A stretch of DNA of 60,692 nt from Archaeoglobaceae archaeon (GTDB taxonomy: Archaea > Halobacteriota > Archaeoglobi > Archaeoglobales > Archaeoglobaceae): positions 1 through 60,692 of the forward strand of contig WAKM01000039.1 in assembly GCA_015523335.1 (NCBI GenBank), given 5' to 3'. The translations under genes were made by a program, and so were the position numbers. Below, piece after piece: positions 1-7,614 of the stretch. Each line of letters opens with the position of its first letter. Position 1 is the stretch's first letter. A model generated the notes under the pieces. It worked only from the letters and a program-made list of their open reading frames with translations, made no database searches and had not been told where the DNA came from.

Positions 1-64
1 CGTCAAATTTCCTCATGTTTTCAAACCCAAATTGTTTTATAGTTTCAAATTTTGATAGGAATAT

Positions 65-136
65 GCGGCCGCCGGGATTTGAACCCGGGCGACGGGCTCG
101 GGAGGCCCGCGTCCTGCCAGGCTAGACTACGACCGC
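65..136 (-). tRNA. tRNA-Gly (anticodon CCC)
   Basis: Read on the minus strand, a full cloverleaf can be drawn. The seven-pair acceptor stem is GCGGTCG with CGGCCGC (one T-G pair). The anticodon stem is CGGGC/GCCCG around the loop CTCCCGA, and the T-arm holds GGGTTCAAATCCC. The anticodon CCC reads GGG glycine codons. The 3' CCA is not encoded, as in many archaeal tRNAs. There is no intron. A TATA-like stretch lies about 25 bases upstream (near 159-166), shared with the divergent thioredoxin gene. Confidence 0.95.
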
Positions 137-156
137 TTAAAGAATTTAGCGAAAAT

Positions 157-168
157 GTAAATATATCT
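157..168. promoter_or_regulatory. Shared divergent TATA element between tRNA-Gly and thioredoxin
   Basis: Only 50 bases separate the tRNA 5' end (136) from the thioredoxin ATG (187). The only TATA-like sequence between them is the AT stretch around 159-167. It sits about 24 bases from each start, the archaeal TATA-to-start distance, so one element may serve both directions. The thioredoxin mRNA would then be leaderless or nearly so. This is inferred from spacing and base content. Confidence 0.45.
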
Positions 169-186
169 ATTTCGGTTGGTCTTTTG

Positions 187-462
187 ATGGACTTATCAAG
201 AGGTAAGTACATCTTGGATTTCTATTCGGAAAGATGCGCAACTTGCAAGGCAGTCGAGTCTATCATGAATAAGCTCATGAAGGAATACGGCGATGTTAAG
301 CTCGTAAAGATTGACGTTCAAAAGAACAGGGATCTCGCCAAGAAATTTGGAGTAATCGCTCTGCCGGTTTTGGTATTCATCAAGAACGGTGTGGAGATAG
401 ACAGGATTAAAGGCGCGAGGACTGAAGAGGAGCTTAGAGAATTTATAGAACGGAACAGGTGA
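187..462 (+). CDS. Small thioredoxin/glutaredoxin-like protein
   Basis: A 91-residue thioredoxin-fold protein, likely a cytoplasmic thiol-disulfide exchange protein. The redox motif is Cys17-Ala-Thr-Cys20 at the end of the first strand (DFYSERCATCK), and the cis-proline loop IALPVLVF lies near residue 60. The reading frame is open further upstream, but that part lies inside the tRNA-Gly gene. I therefore chose the ATG at 187, which is preceded by a TATA-like element about 24 bases away. CATC is an unusual active-site dipeptide compared with CGPC or CPYC, so the redox potential and partners are hard to guess. The next gene starts 4 bases after the stop, so the two are probably co-transcribed. 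Confidence 0.85.
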   Translation: MDLSRGKYILDFYSERCATCKAVESIMNKLMKEYGDVKLVKIDVQKNRDLAKKFGVIALPVLVFIKNGVEIDRIKGARTEEELREFIERNR

Positions 463-466
463 TGGT

Positions 467-1444
467 ATGCTGTTCTTTACGGATTGGGAGGGGCCTTGGG
501 TTCTAACGGACTTCGCATATGAAGTTGCAATAGCATTTTTCAACAACCACGAATTTTTTGAAAGACTAAGCCAATACGACGATTACCTAGTTCTGATCGA
601 AAAGAGGAGGGGATACGAAGCCGGAGATACATTGAGACTGCTTGCACCGTTCATCGTAGCCTTAGGAATTTCATCGGACGAGCTGAGAGAGCTGGCTGAG
701 AAAGTCTTAGCCTACACACCGGATGCGGAAGAATCGATGCGATATCTGCTGAAAAAGGAAATTGAACCGGTTGTGATTTCAACAGCCTACGAGCACTTTT
801 TGGAAGTTTCAGCTAAACCCCTAGGCATACAAAAGATCTATGCAACTGCTTTCAAGCCGGAAAATTATCGTCTGCCAAAAGATGAAAAGGAGTTTATACT
901 TCAAGCAGTGGAGGTCATTGCTTCTCTTCCCGAAATCGACATACCACTTAACGATCGCTCAAAAAGTTCCGTTGAATGGTTAAACGACTTCTTCTGGAAT
1001 AAGCTTGCGAAAATGGAAGCCGGAAGGATTTTGGATGAAGTTAGGGCTGTGGGTGGAAAAAGGAAGCTTGACGTCGTTAGGAGCTACGGTATCTCAAATC
1101 CCGTAGTCATCGGAGATAGCATATCCGATCATGCGATGCTCTCATGGGCTAAAGAAAACGGATTAGCGGTTTCTTTCAACGGAAATGAATTCGCTGTCAA
1201 AAATTCGAAGTTGGCTATAGTTAGCGAAACGACGTTTGCCGAAGCTTACATCGTTGAAGCATACTTAAGCGAAGGTGTAGAGGGTGTCAGAAAATCCGTA
1301 AGACGGGAGTTCGACAGTGATATAGCAGATAAGCTAAAAGGGACGGAGTTTTACTGGATCGACGAATCAAACGTCGACGAAGTCATAAATAAGTCGAAAG
1401 CGATGAGGAAAAGGCTGAGAGGTTTGGCTGGTGCCTTAAGCTGA
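467..1444 (+). CDS. HAD-superfamily protein, EhaR-like
   Basis: This 325-residue protein belongs to the haloacid-dehalogenase superfamily and resembles archaeal EhaR-type proteins (named for the energy-converting hydrogenase A operon, function unproven). The N-terminal motif I is FTDWEGPW, the serine/threonine motif II is VISTAYEH near 103-110, a lysine-bearing motif III is GGKRKLD near 197-202, and the acidic motif IV is GDSISD at 216-221. Motif I reads D-W-E instead of the usual DxD, so phosphatase activity is not certain. A cap-like helical insert fills residues 30-100. No Eha hydrogenase genes lie nearby. The start has GGTGATGG just upstream. It follows the thioredoxin gene by 4 bases. 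Confidence 0.7.
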   Translation: MLFFTDWEGPWVLTDFAYEVAIAFFNNHEFFERLSQYDDYLVLIEKRRGYEAGDTLRLLAPFIVALGISSDELRELAEKVLAYTPDAEESMRYLLKKEIEPVVISTAYEHFLEVSAKPLGIQKIYATAFKPENYRLPKDEKEFILQAVEVIASLPEIDIPLNDRSKSSVEWLNDFFWNKLAKMEAGRILDEVRAVGGKRKLDVVRSYGISNPVVIGDSISDHAMLSWAKENGLAVSFNGNEFAVKNSKLAIVSETTFAEAYIVEAYLSEGVEGVRKSVRREFDSDIADKLKGTEFYWIDESNVDEVINKSKAMRKRLRGLAGALS

Positions 1445-1456
1445 CGAAATTGATTT

Positions 1457-2608
1457 ATGCAGAGATTCGAACTTTCTCCTATGATTCTCGAAAAGATCGA
1501 GCCTCTAACTCCGGGGCAAGAGAAGATACTCGACGCTCTGAATGACGATTACGATATAATCGGAATATTCGGTCCCACTGGAACGGGTAAATCACTCTTC
1601 AGCTTAGCCTACGGCATAGATGACGTTTTGGAGGGAAACCACAGGAGGTTCATAGTCGTCAAGCCGATAGTAGATGTGGTAACCGGCGAGGAGCTTACAA
1701 TGGCTAAAGCCGGCGAAGAGTTTCTCAAACTCGCTAAGGAATACGTTAGAGATGTTATAAGCGAGTTCGTTGAGTGGAATAAGCTTGAGGAGTTGATAGA
1801 TGACGGAAGATTGGTTTTTGTCGATTCTCACTACCTTAAGGGAAGAACTTTCGACGATGCGATCATATTTTTGGACGAGGTTCAGGCTCTGAAGCCGGAA
1901 AGTCTGATAGAAGTTTTGGTCAGGGTCGGAAGGAACAGCAGGCTGATAGTGGCCGGAGATCCGGTTTTTCAATCGCTTAAAGCAGTTGAGAACGATCCGG
2001 CAACTCTTATTAGAGACGTTCTGATGAGCGAGGAGAACGCAAAGGTAGTAGACTTAGGAATCAAAGACATAGTCAGAGAAGGGGCAAAGAGAGGACTCAG
2101 GCTTCTAATAGAATACAGGATGAGAACTAGGGAACTGAGCGACGAAGAAGAGGACATTCTAGAAGCTACGAGGATACATTCGCCAGATGCTGACGTCATC
2201 ACGGTCGTGGAATTCAGCGAGGAGAAGGAGAAGTTCGAAATTACTTCCGAGCACACACCGGATGCTTTGATCATAGTGAAACAGGGTCACTTCGGAAGAT
2301 TGGTGGGCAAGGGCGGTGAGAGAATCAACGCGATAGAGGAGGAGACGGAAAAGAGAATTAGAGGAGTTGAACTCACGTTGGACTTCAGAGAGCTTATAAG
2401 AGCCATTCACCCCGTTTCTTGGATCTGGAAACATATCGAGGATATCGACTTCGCCGGGCCAACTCTTGCCGTGAAGGTTAACGAGAGCGCATTCGGAGCG
2501 TTTGTTGGACAGAAGGGCAACCACGTCAGGTTCGTCGACGCCGTGATCAGAAAGCTGATGGGAGTCGGAGTCAGGGCTATAGAGGTTAAAGGCAAGCGTA
2601 GAAGGTAA
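1457..2608 (+). CDS. PhoH-like ATPase with two KH-type RNA-binding domains
   Basis: This 383-residue protein has an N-terminal PhoH-type P-loop ATPase domain: Walker A GPTGTGKS at 39-46 and Walker B AIIFLDEVQ near 135-143. Two KH-like segments follow, with the GxxG loops VGKGGERI (about 275-285) and VGQKGNHV (about 350). The arrangement is that of archaeal PhoH proteins, thought to be RNA-dependent ATPases or helicases, with a basic tail ending in KGKRRR. It starts 12 bases after the HAD gene and probably belongs to the same transcript. The exact substrate is unknown; RNA binding is inferred from the KH loops. Confidence 0.85.
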   Translation: MQRFELSPMILEKIEPLTPGQEKILDALNDDYDIIGIFGPTGTGKSLFSLAYGIDDVLEGNHRRFIVVKPIVDVVTGEELTMAKAGEEFLKLAKEYVRDVISEFVEWNKLEELIDDGRLVFVDSHYLKGRTFDDAIIFLDEVQALKPESLIEVLVRVGRNSRLIVAGDPVFQSLKAVENDPATLIRDVLMSEENAKVVDLGIKDIVREGAKRGLRLLIEYRMRTRELSDEEEDILEATRIHSPDADVITVVEFSEEKEKFEITSEHTPDALIIVKQGHFGRLVGKGGERINAIEEETEKRIRGVELTLDFRELIRAIHPVSWIWKHIEDIDFAGPTLAVKVNESAFGAFVGQKGNHVRFVDAVIRKLMGVGVRAIEVKGKRRR

Positions 2609-2625
2609 TTCGTCGAAAGTCGAAT

Positions 2626-2641
2626 GGAAATTTTTATTTCC
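2626..2641. promoter_or_regulatory. Palindromic promoter element before the thiolase gene
   Basis: GGAAAT-TTTT-ATTTCC is a perfect 6-base inverted repeat with a 4-base centre. It covers the only TATA-like stretch in the 54-base gap, and the thiolase ATG follows 21 bases later. It may be simply an AT-rich promoter, or an operator overlapping TATA. Confidence 0.35.
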
Positions 2642-2662
2642 TCGAAATTTCTTTGATGAACG

Positions 2663-3850
2663 ATGGAAAGGGACGTTGCAGTATTGGGCGTCGGGCAGAC
2701 GAAATTCGGCTCGCATCCGGATAAAACCCTGCCGGAACTTTTTGCGGAAGCATTCTTTGAAGCATTCGATTCATCGAACATCGAGCTAAGAGATATCGAA
2801 GCGATATACTTCGGAAACTTCGTCGGAGAAATAACTGACGGAGCGGCAAACTTAGGCGGTTTCATAGCTGATGAGATCGGGCTGAGAGGGATTCCGGCTT
2901 ATAGATTCGAAGGAGCCTGCGCATCATCTTCCGTAGCTTTCAGGGATGCCTATTTGGCTGTGAAGCACGGTATCTACGATTGCGTTCTCGTCGGCGGAGC
3001 CGAGAAGTTATACTCAGCTGGAACACCCATCGGAACGAGAGCATTAGCCACCGCTTTGGATTCCGCTTACGAAGTGAATTCTGGTTTGACTTTCCCTGGA
3101 GTTTTCGCTCTGATAGCGAGGTTATACGCGAAAACCTACGACATCCCTTTGGAGAAGCTCAGAGAGAAGATTGCGCACGTTTCAGTTAAGAACCATAAAT
3201 ACGGAGCGATGAATCCTAAAGCTCAGTTCTACAACAAGTTCGGTGATCTGAAGGTCGAAGACGTTCTCAATTCGAGGATGATCTGCTCCCCGCTGACGCT
3301 ATTCGACTGCTGTCCGATGACTGACGGAGCTTCGGCTGTGATCATAGCAACGGCAGATTTTGCGAAGGATAGAATTGACGAGCCGATATACGTGCGGGGA
3401 GCCGGACAAGCTTCAGCTGGAAGCCTTTTCAGACAGAAATGGGATGTAGTGAAAGCTTTGCCGAGAAAGAGGTCTGCGGAGATGGCTTACAGAGAGGCCA
3501 GAATGACTCCGAAGGATATAGATGTGGCATTCGTGCACGACTGTTTTACGATCGCTGAGGTTATAGCTACCGAAGCTATGGGATTCTTCGAATACGGAAA
3601 GGGTGCTGATGCTGTTGAGGAGGGACTGACTTGGGCTGACGGTGAGATTCCCGTAAATCCGGACGGCGGTTTGATCGGCAAGGGTCATCCCGTTGGAGCA
3701 ACGGGAACCGCTCAGATATATTCGGCAGTTAAACTGCTCAGAGGTGAGCTGGATTTCGTAAAGATCGATGCAGAGACGGCTATTACAGATACCTTGGGCG
3801 GAGATTTCGGGACGCTTGTAAACGTAATTCTGAGCGTCCACAGGAGGTGA
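2663..3850 (+). CDS. Thiolase of the archaeal SCP-x/lipid-transfer type (acetyl-CoA acetyltransferase-like)
   Basis: This 395-residue thiolase should carry out acyl-CoA/acetyl-CoA condensation or cleavage. The nucleophilic cysteine is Cys86 in EGACASSSVAF, a histidine sits in VAFVHDCFTIAE near 290, and the GKGHPVGATG histidine motif lies near 340. The C-terminal cysteine motif of classic thiolases is replaced by DTLGGDFG, as in the archaeal SCP-x type. The next gene, 4 bases on, is a zinc-ribbon/DUF35 protein. In archaea such thiolases form complexes with a DUF35 partner, sometimes with HMG-CoA synthase for mevalonate synthesis. No HMG-CoA synthase is present here, so the exact acyl substrate is open. 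Confidence 0.85.
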   Translation: MERDVAVLGVGQTKFGSHPDKTLPELFAEAFFEAFDSSNIELRDIEAIYFGNFVGEITDGAANLGGFIADEIGLRGIPAYRFEGACASSSVAFRDAYLAVKHGIYDCVLVGGAEKLYSAGTPIGTRALATALDSAYEVNSGLTFPGVFALIARLYAKTYDIPLEKLREKIAHVSVKNHKYGAMNPKAQFYNKFGDLKVEDVLNSRMICSPLTLFDCCPMTDGASAVIIATADFAKDRIDEPIYVRGAGQASAGSLFRQKWDVVKALPRKRSAEMAYREARMTPKDIDVAFVHDCFTIAEVIATEAMGFFEYGKGADAVEEGLTWADGEIPVNPDGGLIGKGHPVGATGTAQIYSAVKLLRGELDFVKIDAETAITDTLGGDFGTLVNVILSVHRR

Positions 3851-3854
3851 TATC

Positions 3855-4256
3855 GTGTTTAAAGATTTCTTTTCCGCGCTTATGGGGGGAAAGCTGATTG
3901 GTGCCAAATGCAAGGACTGCGAGGAAATCACATGCCCGCCGAAGTCAACTTGCAACAGATGCGGGAGTAGAAATCTCGAAATTGTTGAGCTCTCCGGCAA
4001 AGGAAAGGTAGTGAGTTACACAGCCACATACGTCGCACCATTGGGATACGACGGGGAGGTTCCATACGTAGTTGCGATCGTCGAGCTCGACGAGGGAGCT
4101 TGGATCGTCGGAAGGCTCGACGTCGATGCGGAGAAAGCCGACAAAGATGATCTTATAGGCAAGAGAGTCGAAGTTTATGGCAAAGAGTTTCCGACGGAAC
4201 AATTCTATCCCGATAAGCAGAGGAGAGTCGTTCCGATGTTCAGACTTGTAGAATGA
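3855..4256 (+). CDS. Zn-ribbon/OB-fold protein (DUF35), thiolase partner
   Basis: A 133-residue protein with an N-terminal rubredoxin-like zinc ribbon made of two CxxC pairs (CKDCEEITC and CNRCGSRNL, roughly residues 18-40), followed by an OB-fold (GKVVSYTATYVAP onward). It starts with GTG, preceded by the strong ribosome site GGAGGTGAT that overlaps the thiolase stop. DUF35 proteins bind CoA and bridge thiolase to its partner enzyme, and the tight coupling here supports a heteromeric complex. Confidence 0.85.
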   Translation: MFKDFFSALMGGKLIGAKCKDCEEITCPPKSTCNRCGSRNLEIVELSGKGKVVSYTATYVAPLGYDGEVPYVVAIVELDEGAWIVGRLDVDAEKADKDDLIGKRVEVYGKEFPTEQFYPDKQRRVVPMFRLVE

Positions 4257-4290
4257 CAAAATTTTAATATATTTTTGGACGATCGCGATT

Positions 4291-4548
4291 ATGGACTGCC
4301 CTTCGTGCAATTTCAGAGTTCCGTTGGGAATGGGCAAAGTTGCCGAAATGCTCACGGAAAGATTCAGACTCAACGGCTTTTGCATAACCTCGGAAGGGCT
4401 GGGGGTTTTCATGTATCTATTCACCGAGCACTTCGGCGAAGTTAACGACGACGATGTTGATGAACTCTGCTACTTCGTAGAGAAAAACTACGACACCAAG
4501 GTTATAGATGTAGATCACGTCAAAGCGTATTTTGCCGGATTCGAGTAA
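4291..4548 (+). CDS. Small conserved-looking protein with N-terminal CxxC
   Basis: An 85-residue protein that I do not recognise. It opens with MDCPSCNFRV, so Cys3 and Cys6 could bind metal or be redox active. The rest is mostly helical and acidic, with the cluster NDDDVDEL near 52-59. A TATA-like run (AATTTTAATATATTTTT) lies just upstream, giving it its own promoter. The following 60 bases are AT-rich with T runs and face a convergent gene, so both transcripts probably end there. Confidence 0.6.
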   Translation: MDCPSCNFRVPLGMGKVAEMLTERFRLNGFCITSEGLGVFMYLFTEHFGEVNDDDVDELCYFVEKNYDTKVIDVDHVKAYFAGFE

Positions 4549-4608
4549 CTCCAGCAAAAAACAATTAAATAAAATTAAAATCTAAAATTTTTTGATAATT
4601 TATTTAAC

Positions 4609-4818
4609 CTACTCCACAACTTCGGCAAACGCGTATTTCTTCAAAACTTTCGTAATTCTTATTTTAACAACGTCGTTCAAATTCGTTCCCGGAACAAACA
4701 CTACGTAGCCCTTAATTTTTGCTATTCCGTCTCCACCGTTTCCCATAGCCTCAATTCTAACTTCCCTTACATCTCCCACATTTACGGGAGGTCTTTTATC
4801 CAAATTCGGCACCTCCAA
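4609..4818 (-). CDS. Stand-alone TRAM-domain RNA-binding protein
   Basis: A 69-residue protein consisting of one TRAM domain: VREVRIEAMGNGGDGIAKIKG with the glycine-rich turn, then YVVFVPGTNLNDVVKIRI. TRAM is an OB-like RNA-binding fold. In methanogenic archaea single-TRAM proteins act as abundant RNA chaperones. Its promoter faces the gap to the next gene (TATATTATATAAAC on the minus strand just upstream). Confidence 0.85.
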   Translation of the reverse strand: MEVPNLDKRPPVNVGDVREVRIEAMGNGGDGIAKIKGYVVFVPGTNLNDVVKIRITKVLKKYAFAEVVE

Positions 4819-5097
4819 TTTAGTTCCCCACGCTTGATTTCTATATTATATAAACTTTTTGCTCGAAATTATCGGGTTATCCGAATAAGCATAAAACCAC
4901 ATAAATAATTAAACATCAATTTATTATCTTTTATGGTAATAGCGTATATAACGGACAACCTCATCAAGAGGGGGTGTTAGTTATTCAGACAGGTCAGAAA
5001 TTATTTTGATAAATTATATATAGTAATTAGTAGTCAGTTCCGGCTCAATTGATCGCCAATTCGATAATTTTATTAACACCTCATCAGATGATACCGC

Positions 5098-5847
5098 ATG
5101 AGATATTATAGCGCCTCGTTTATATTTGCAGTCGGTGTTGGTCTATTAATTTTAGGTCTTTTCATGATTCTGTTCTTTCAGCTTCATTACGGTTCTGAGC
5201 CGTTTAAAGTAAAGGTAACGTTCACGATCATAGGTGTTGCCGTTCCGATAATAGTTTACGGCTTGAGCCAGATGCTCAGCAGTCGAAGGGGGTCGAAGGT
5301 TATCGCAACCTTCGGCTTCGCTCTTTCAATTTTAGCAGTCATTTTATTTGATTTTTACTATCCCGAGGAGTGGTATTATCCGAACGTAACATACGTTGCG
5401 ATAATTTACGCTTTGGGATTGATTACTCTTTTCGGAAGCTCATTTGCCGATGCAGTTGAGAGGATAATAGAAAGCTCGAGCAAGACCATAATGAAGGTTA
5501 TCCACCATGAAATAGCAGAGGAAAAGCCGAAATCGACGGAAGAACTCCCACCACTCGAAGCTAAGTTCGCGTTTCCAACGAAGGCTGAAGAACCCAAGCT
5601 TGAAATCAGAGATATAACGATACCGTCGGATTTAAAGCCGGGGAAGGCTTTGGAGAAGTCGAGGGTAGGTAAGATAGTCAAAGTTAAGGATGAGGTCGGT
5701 AAAGAGGCTGAAAAGCTCGTTAGAGTTAAAGAAGGAGAACTTAAAGTTAAGAAGTCCGATTCGGACATTTTGGAGGTTACAAAAGCTTTAAAGTCAATTG
5801 AAGGGAGGATGGGGAAGGAGGATAAAAAGAAGATTTTTGGGGGTTGA
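5098..5847 (+). CDS. Four-helix membrane protein with long charged cytoplasmic tail, partner of actin-like gene
   Basis: I do not recognise a named family. The 249-residue protein begins with four hydrophobic helices at about 8-28, 40-60, 68-87 and 98-118. A tail of about 130 residues follows, very rich in Lys and Glu, with a proline-containing middle (STEELPPLEAKFAFP) and a basic repeat-like stretch (KVKDEVGKEAEKLVRVK). With two hairpins the tail would be cytoplasmic. It ends 3 bases before the start of an actin-fold ATPase, so the two are almost certainly co-translated. I infer that the tail recruits or nucleates the actin-like protein at the membrane; it could instead be an unrelated small permease. 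Confidence 0.7.
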   Translation: MRYYSASFIFAVGVGLLILGLFMILFFQLHYGSEPFKVKVTFTIIGVAVPIIVYGLSQMLSSRRGSKVIATFGFALSILAVILFDFYYPEEWYYPNVTYVAIIYALGLITLFGSSFADAVERIIESSSKTIMKVIHHEIAEEKPKSTEELPPLEAKFAFPTKAEEPKLEIRDITIPSDLKPGKALEKSRVGKIVKVKDEVGKEAEKLVRVKEGELKVKKSDSDILEVTKALKSIEGRMGKEDKKKIFGG

Positions 5848-5850
5848 GCT

Positions 5851-6828
5851 ATGGCTAAGGGGCTGGATGTCGGAACTATGAATATTGTTTGTGCGGAGAT
5901 GGAGGGAGAAAACGTAGTTTTCGTCCAGCAGAGAAACGCCTTCTTGGAATTGGACTACAGCGACCTTACGAAGATGATGCTCGACAACGCGAACGTTCAG
6001 TATGTCGTTAAGGGCGACAAGATATACGTACTCGGCGATGATGCGATGAAATTCGCTACGGTTTTCAGAAAGAGCACGAGGAGACCGATGAAGACTGGAA
6101 TTCTCAGTCCAGAGGAGAAGGAGGCGGTTCCGATAATAAAGCTCATCGTCGAAAAGGTTTTGGGAGAACCGAACTACGAGAACGAAGTAGTCTGCATATC
6201 GTCCCCAGCGAATCCGATCGACTCCGACATCGAAACTACATACCACAGAAAGACCATGGAAGCTTTGGTTAAGAAGTTGGGATACCGCCCGTTTACGATC
6301 GACGAAGGTCTTGCGATCATCTATTCGGAGCTCGCCGATAACAGCTTCACGGGAATTGGCATCAGCTTTGGAGCGGGAATGACGAATGTCACGGCGGCTT
6401 ACTTCGCCGCACCTATCGTTTCGTTCAGCATTGCCAGAGGAGGAGATTGGATCGACGAGAATGCGGCGAAGGCAACTGGAACTCCGAAGGAGCAGGTTTG
6501 CGCGATCAAGGAATCGAACTTCGAGCTGAAGTATGAGGTCGAGCTTGGAAGCGTTGAGGGAGCCTTAGCGATTTACTACGACTACCTGATCACGTATGTA
6601 GTCGAGAATCTGAAGAGGAAGTTGACGGAAGTTACACCTCCGCAAGTAGATTTCCCGGTTGTGTTAGCCGGAGGAACTTCGAAGCCGAGAGGGTTCAAGA
6701 GGGTATTCGAGGAGAAGATTTCGCAGGTTGGATTGCCAGTTGATGTTTCCCAGATCAGAATGGCTAAGGATCCGCTCTTCAGCGTCGCAAGAGGTTGTTT
6801 GATAGCGGCTAAGACGAAAGAGGAGTAG
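5851..6828 (+). CDS. Archaeal actin/MreB/Hsp70-fold ATPase
   Basis: This 325-residue protein has the actin-superfamily nucleotide motifs: phosphate-1 GLDVGTMN at 4-11, phosphate-2 GIGISFGAGMTNV near 168-180, and the adenosine motif VLAGGTSKPRGF near 270-281. A connect-1-like segment TIDEGLAIIYSEL lies near 150. Length and layout fit the MreB/ParM/crenactin range rather than full Hsp70, which needs a substrate domain. The gene is coupled to an upstream membrane protein. A role in a membrane-attached filament (shape, polarity or division) is inference. It could be related to the haloarchaeal actin homologues, which I cannot test here. Confidence 0.75.
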   Translation: MAKGLDVGTMNIVCAEMEGENVVFVQQRNAFLELDYSDLTKMMLDNANVQYVVKGDKIYVLGDDAMKFATVFRKSTRRPMKTGILSPEEKEAVPIIKLIVEKVLGEPNYENEVVCISSPANPIDSDIETTYHRKTMEALVKKLGYRPFTIDEGLAIIYSELADNSFTGIGISFGAGMTNVTAAYFAAPIVSFSIARGGDWIDENAAKATGTPKEQVCAIKESNFELKYEVELGSVEGALAIYYDYLITYVVENLKRKLTEVTPPQVDFPVVLAGGTSKPRGFKRVFEEKISQVGLPVDVSQIRMAKDPLFSVARGCLIAAKTKEE

Positions 6829-7053
6829 ACGTAATTTTTTATTTTTTATTTCTGCATATATCAAGGATCCGCCGAATCCGTTAGGGGAAAGTGAGGTGGT
6901 GAGGTTATCAAGATGTTATATTTTTATAATAGCAATTTATTAAGTTATATAATAAAGCGAAAGATTTTAGCAGGTTAGGGTAGATCTGAATTACACTTTG
7001 TTTTTAGGGAATCTATTATCTTTTTTGTTCTTGCTTTGAGCAAAATTGATCTA

Positions 7054-7454
7054 CTACGTTTCTTTATTTCTCATTTTTGTAAGCCAAGTCTTTCGAAAAC
7101 CTCTATCGACGATGAACTTAGGTTTATTTTTAATTTTAGATCTTATGAATTCAGAGACGACAAATTGATGTCTACATGGAAACCCAAATTCCTAAGCATT
7201 CTTTATTCTACGTCTATTGCTGCCCAGACAAATACTTTCCAATCTCCTATTCTAACAATCGTTTCGTCTACTGCAATTAATTTCATAGGTTGCTTTAGAA
7301 TATACTTAAGCCTGTGGTAATATTTTCGAACAGACTCGTGTGAAATTTCCTCAAATAAAGACATGAATAAACTCGTTTTCCTTAATGAAAGCCCAAAGAA
7401 ATATACTTCTAAACTTTTTCCTCTTAAATACCTTCGATCTCTTAACCCCCTCAA
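7054..7454 (-). pseudogene. Decayed IS6/IS240-like transposase
   Basis: A DDE transposase fragment reads on the minus strand: IAVDETIVRIGDWKVFVWAAIDVE around 7203-7272, with the first catalytic Asp in AVDE. After a stop the similarity continues in other frames. One frame gives NKECLGIWVSM and the next gives KNKPKFIVDRG, which holds the second Asp. At least two frameshifts and several stops disable it. No terminal inverted repeats were recognised. The flanks 6829-7053 and 7455-7614 hold only AT-rich sequence and the promoter of the next gene. The open frame on the opposite strand is a shadow. Confidence 0.75.
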
Positions 7455-7614
7455 TAAAACCTCGCATAATAAATATTAGTCAATTCTATTCTAAACCCTT
7501 GTCTTGACAACCTTTACCAGTGAGGTTTTTATATATGAGCTTCTTTTCGCATAAGGTAGCGCGCGTTGTCCTTAGGCATAAGGAATATTAATAACCTCCG
7601 TTCAACTTTAGGAC

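Noticed and set aside
52-186. Upstream extension of the thioredoxin frame to 52
   Set aside because: It is translated across the tRNA-Gly gene and is not thioredoxin-like. The ATG at 187 has a TATA at the right distance.
5028-5090. Possible C/D box sRNA on the minus strand before the membrane-protein gene
   Set aside because: One CTGATGA and one CTGA occur, but spacing is too long and no C'/D' pair or terminal stem is visible.
4819-5097. Short ORF (15 codons) starting at 4934
   Set aside because: Very short, without ribosome site or any recognisable features.
6829-7053. Terminal inverted repeats of an insertion sequence
   Set aside because: No matching inverted or direct repeat was found around the transposase relic.
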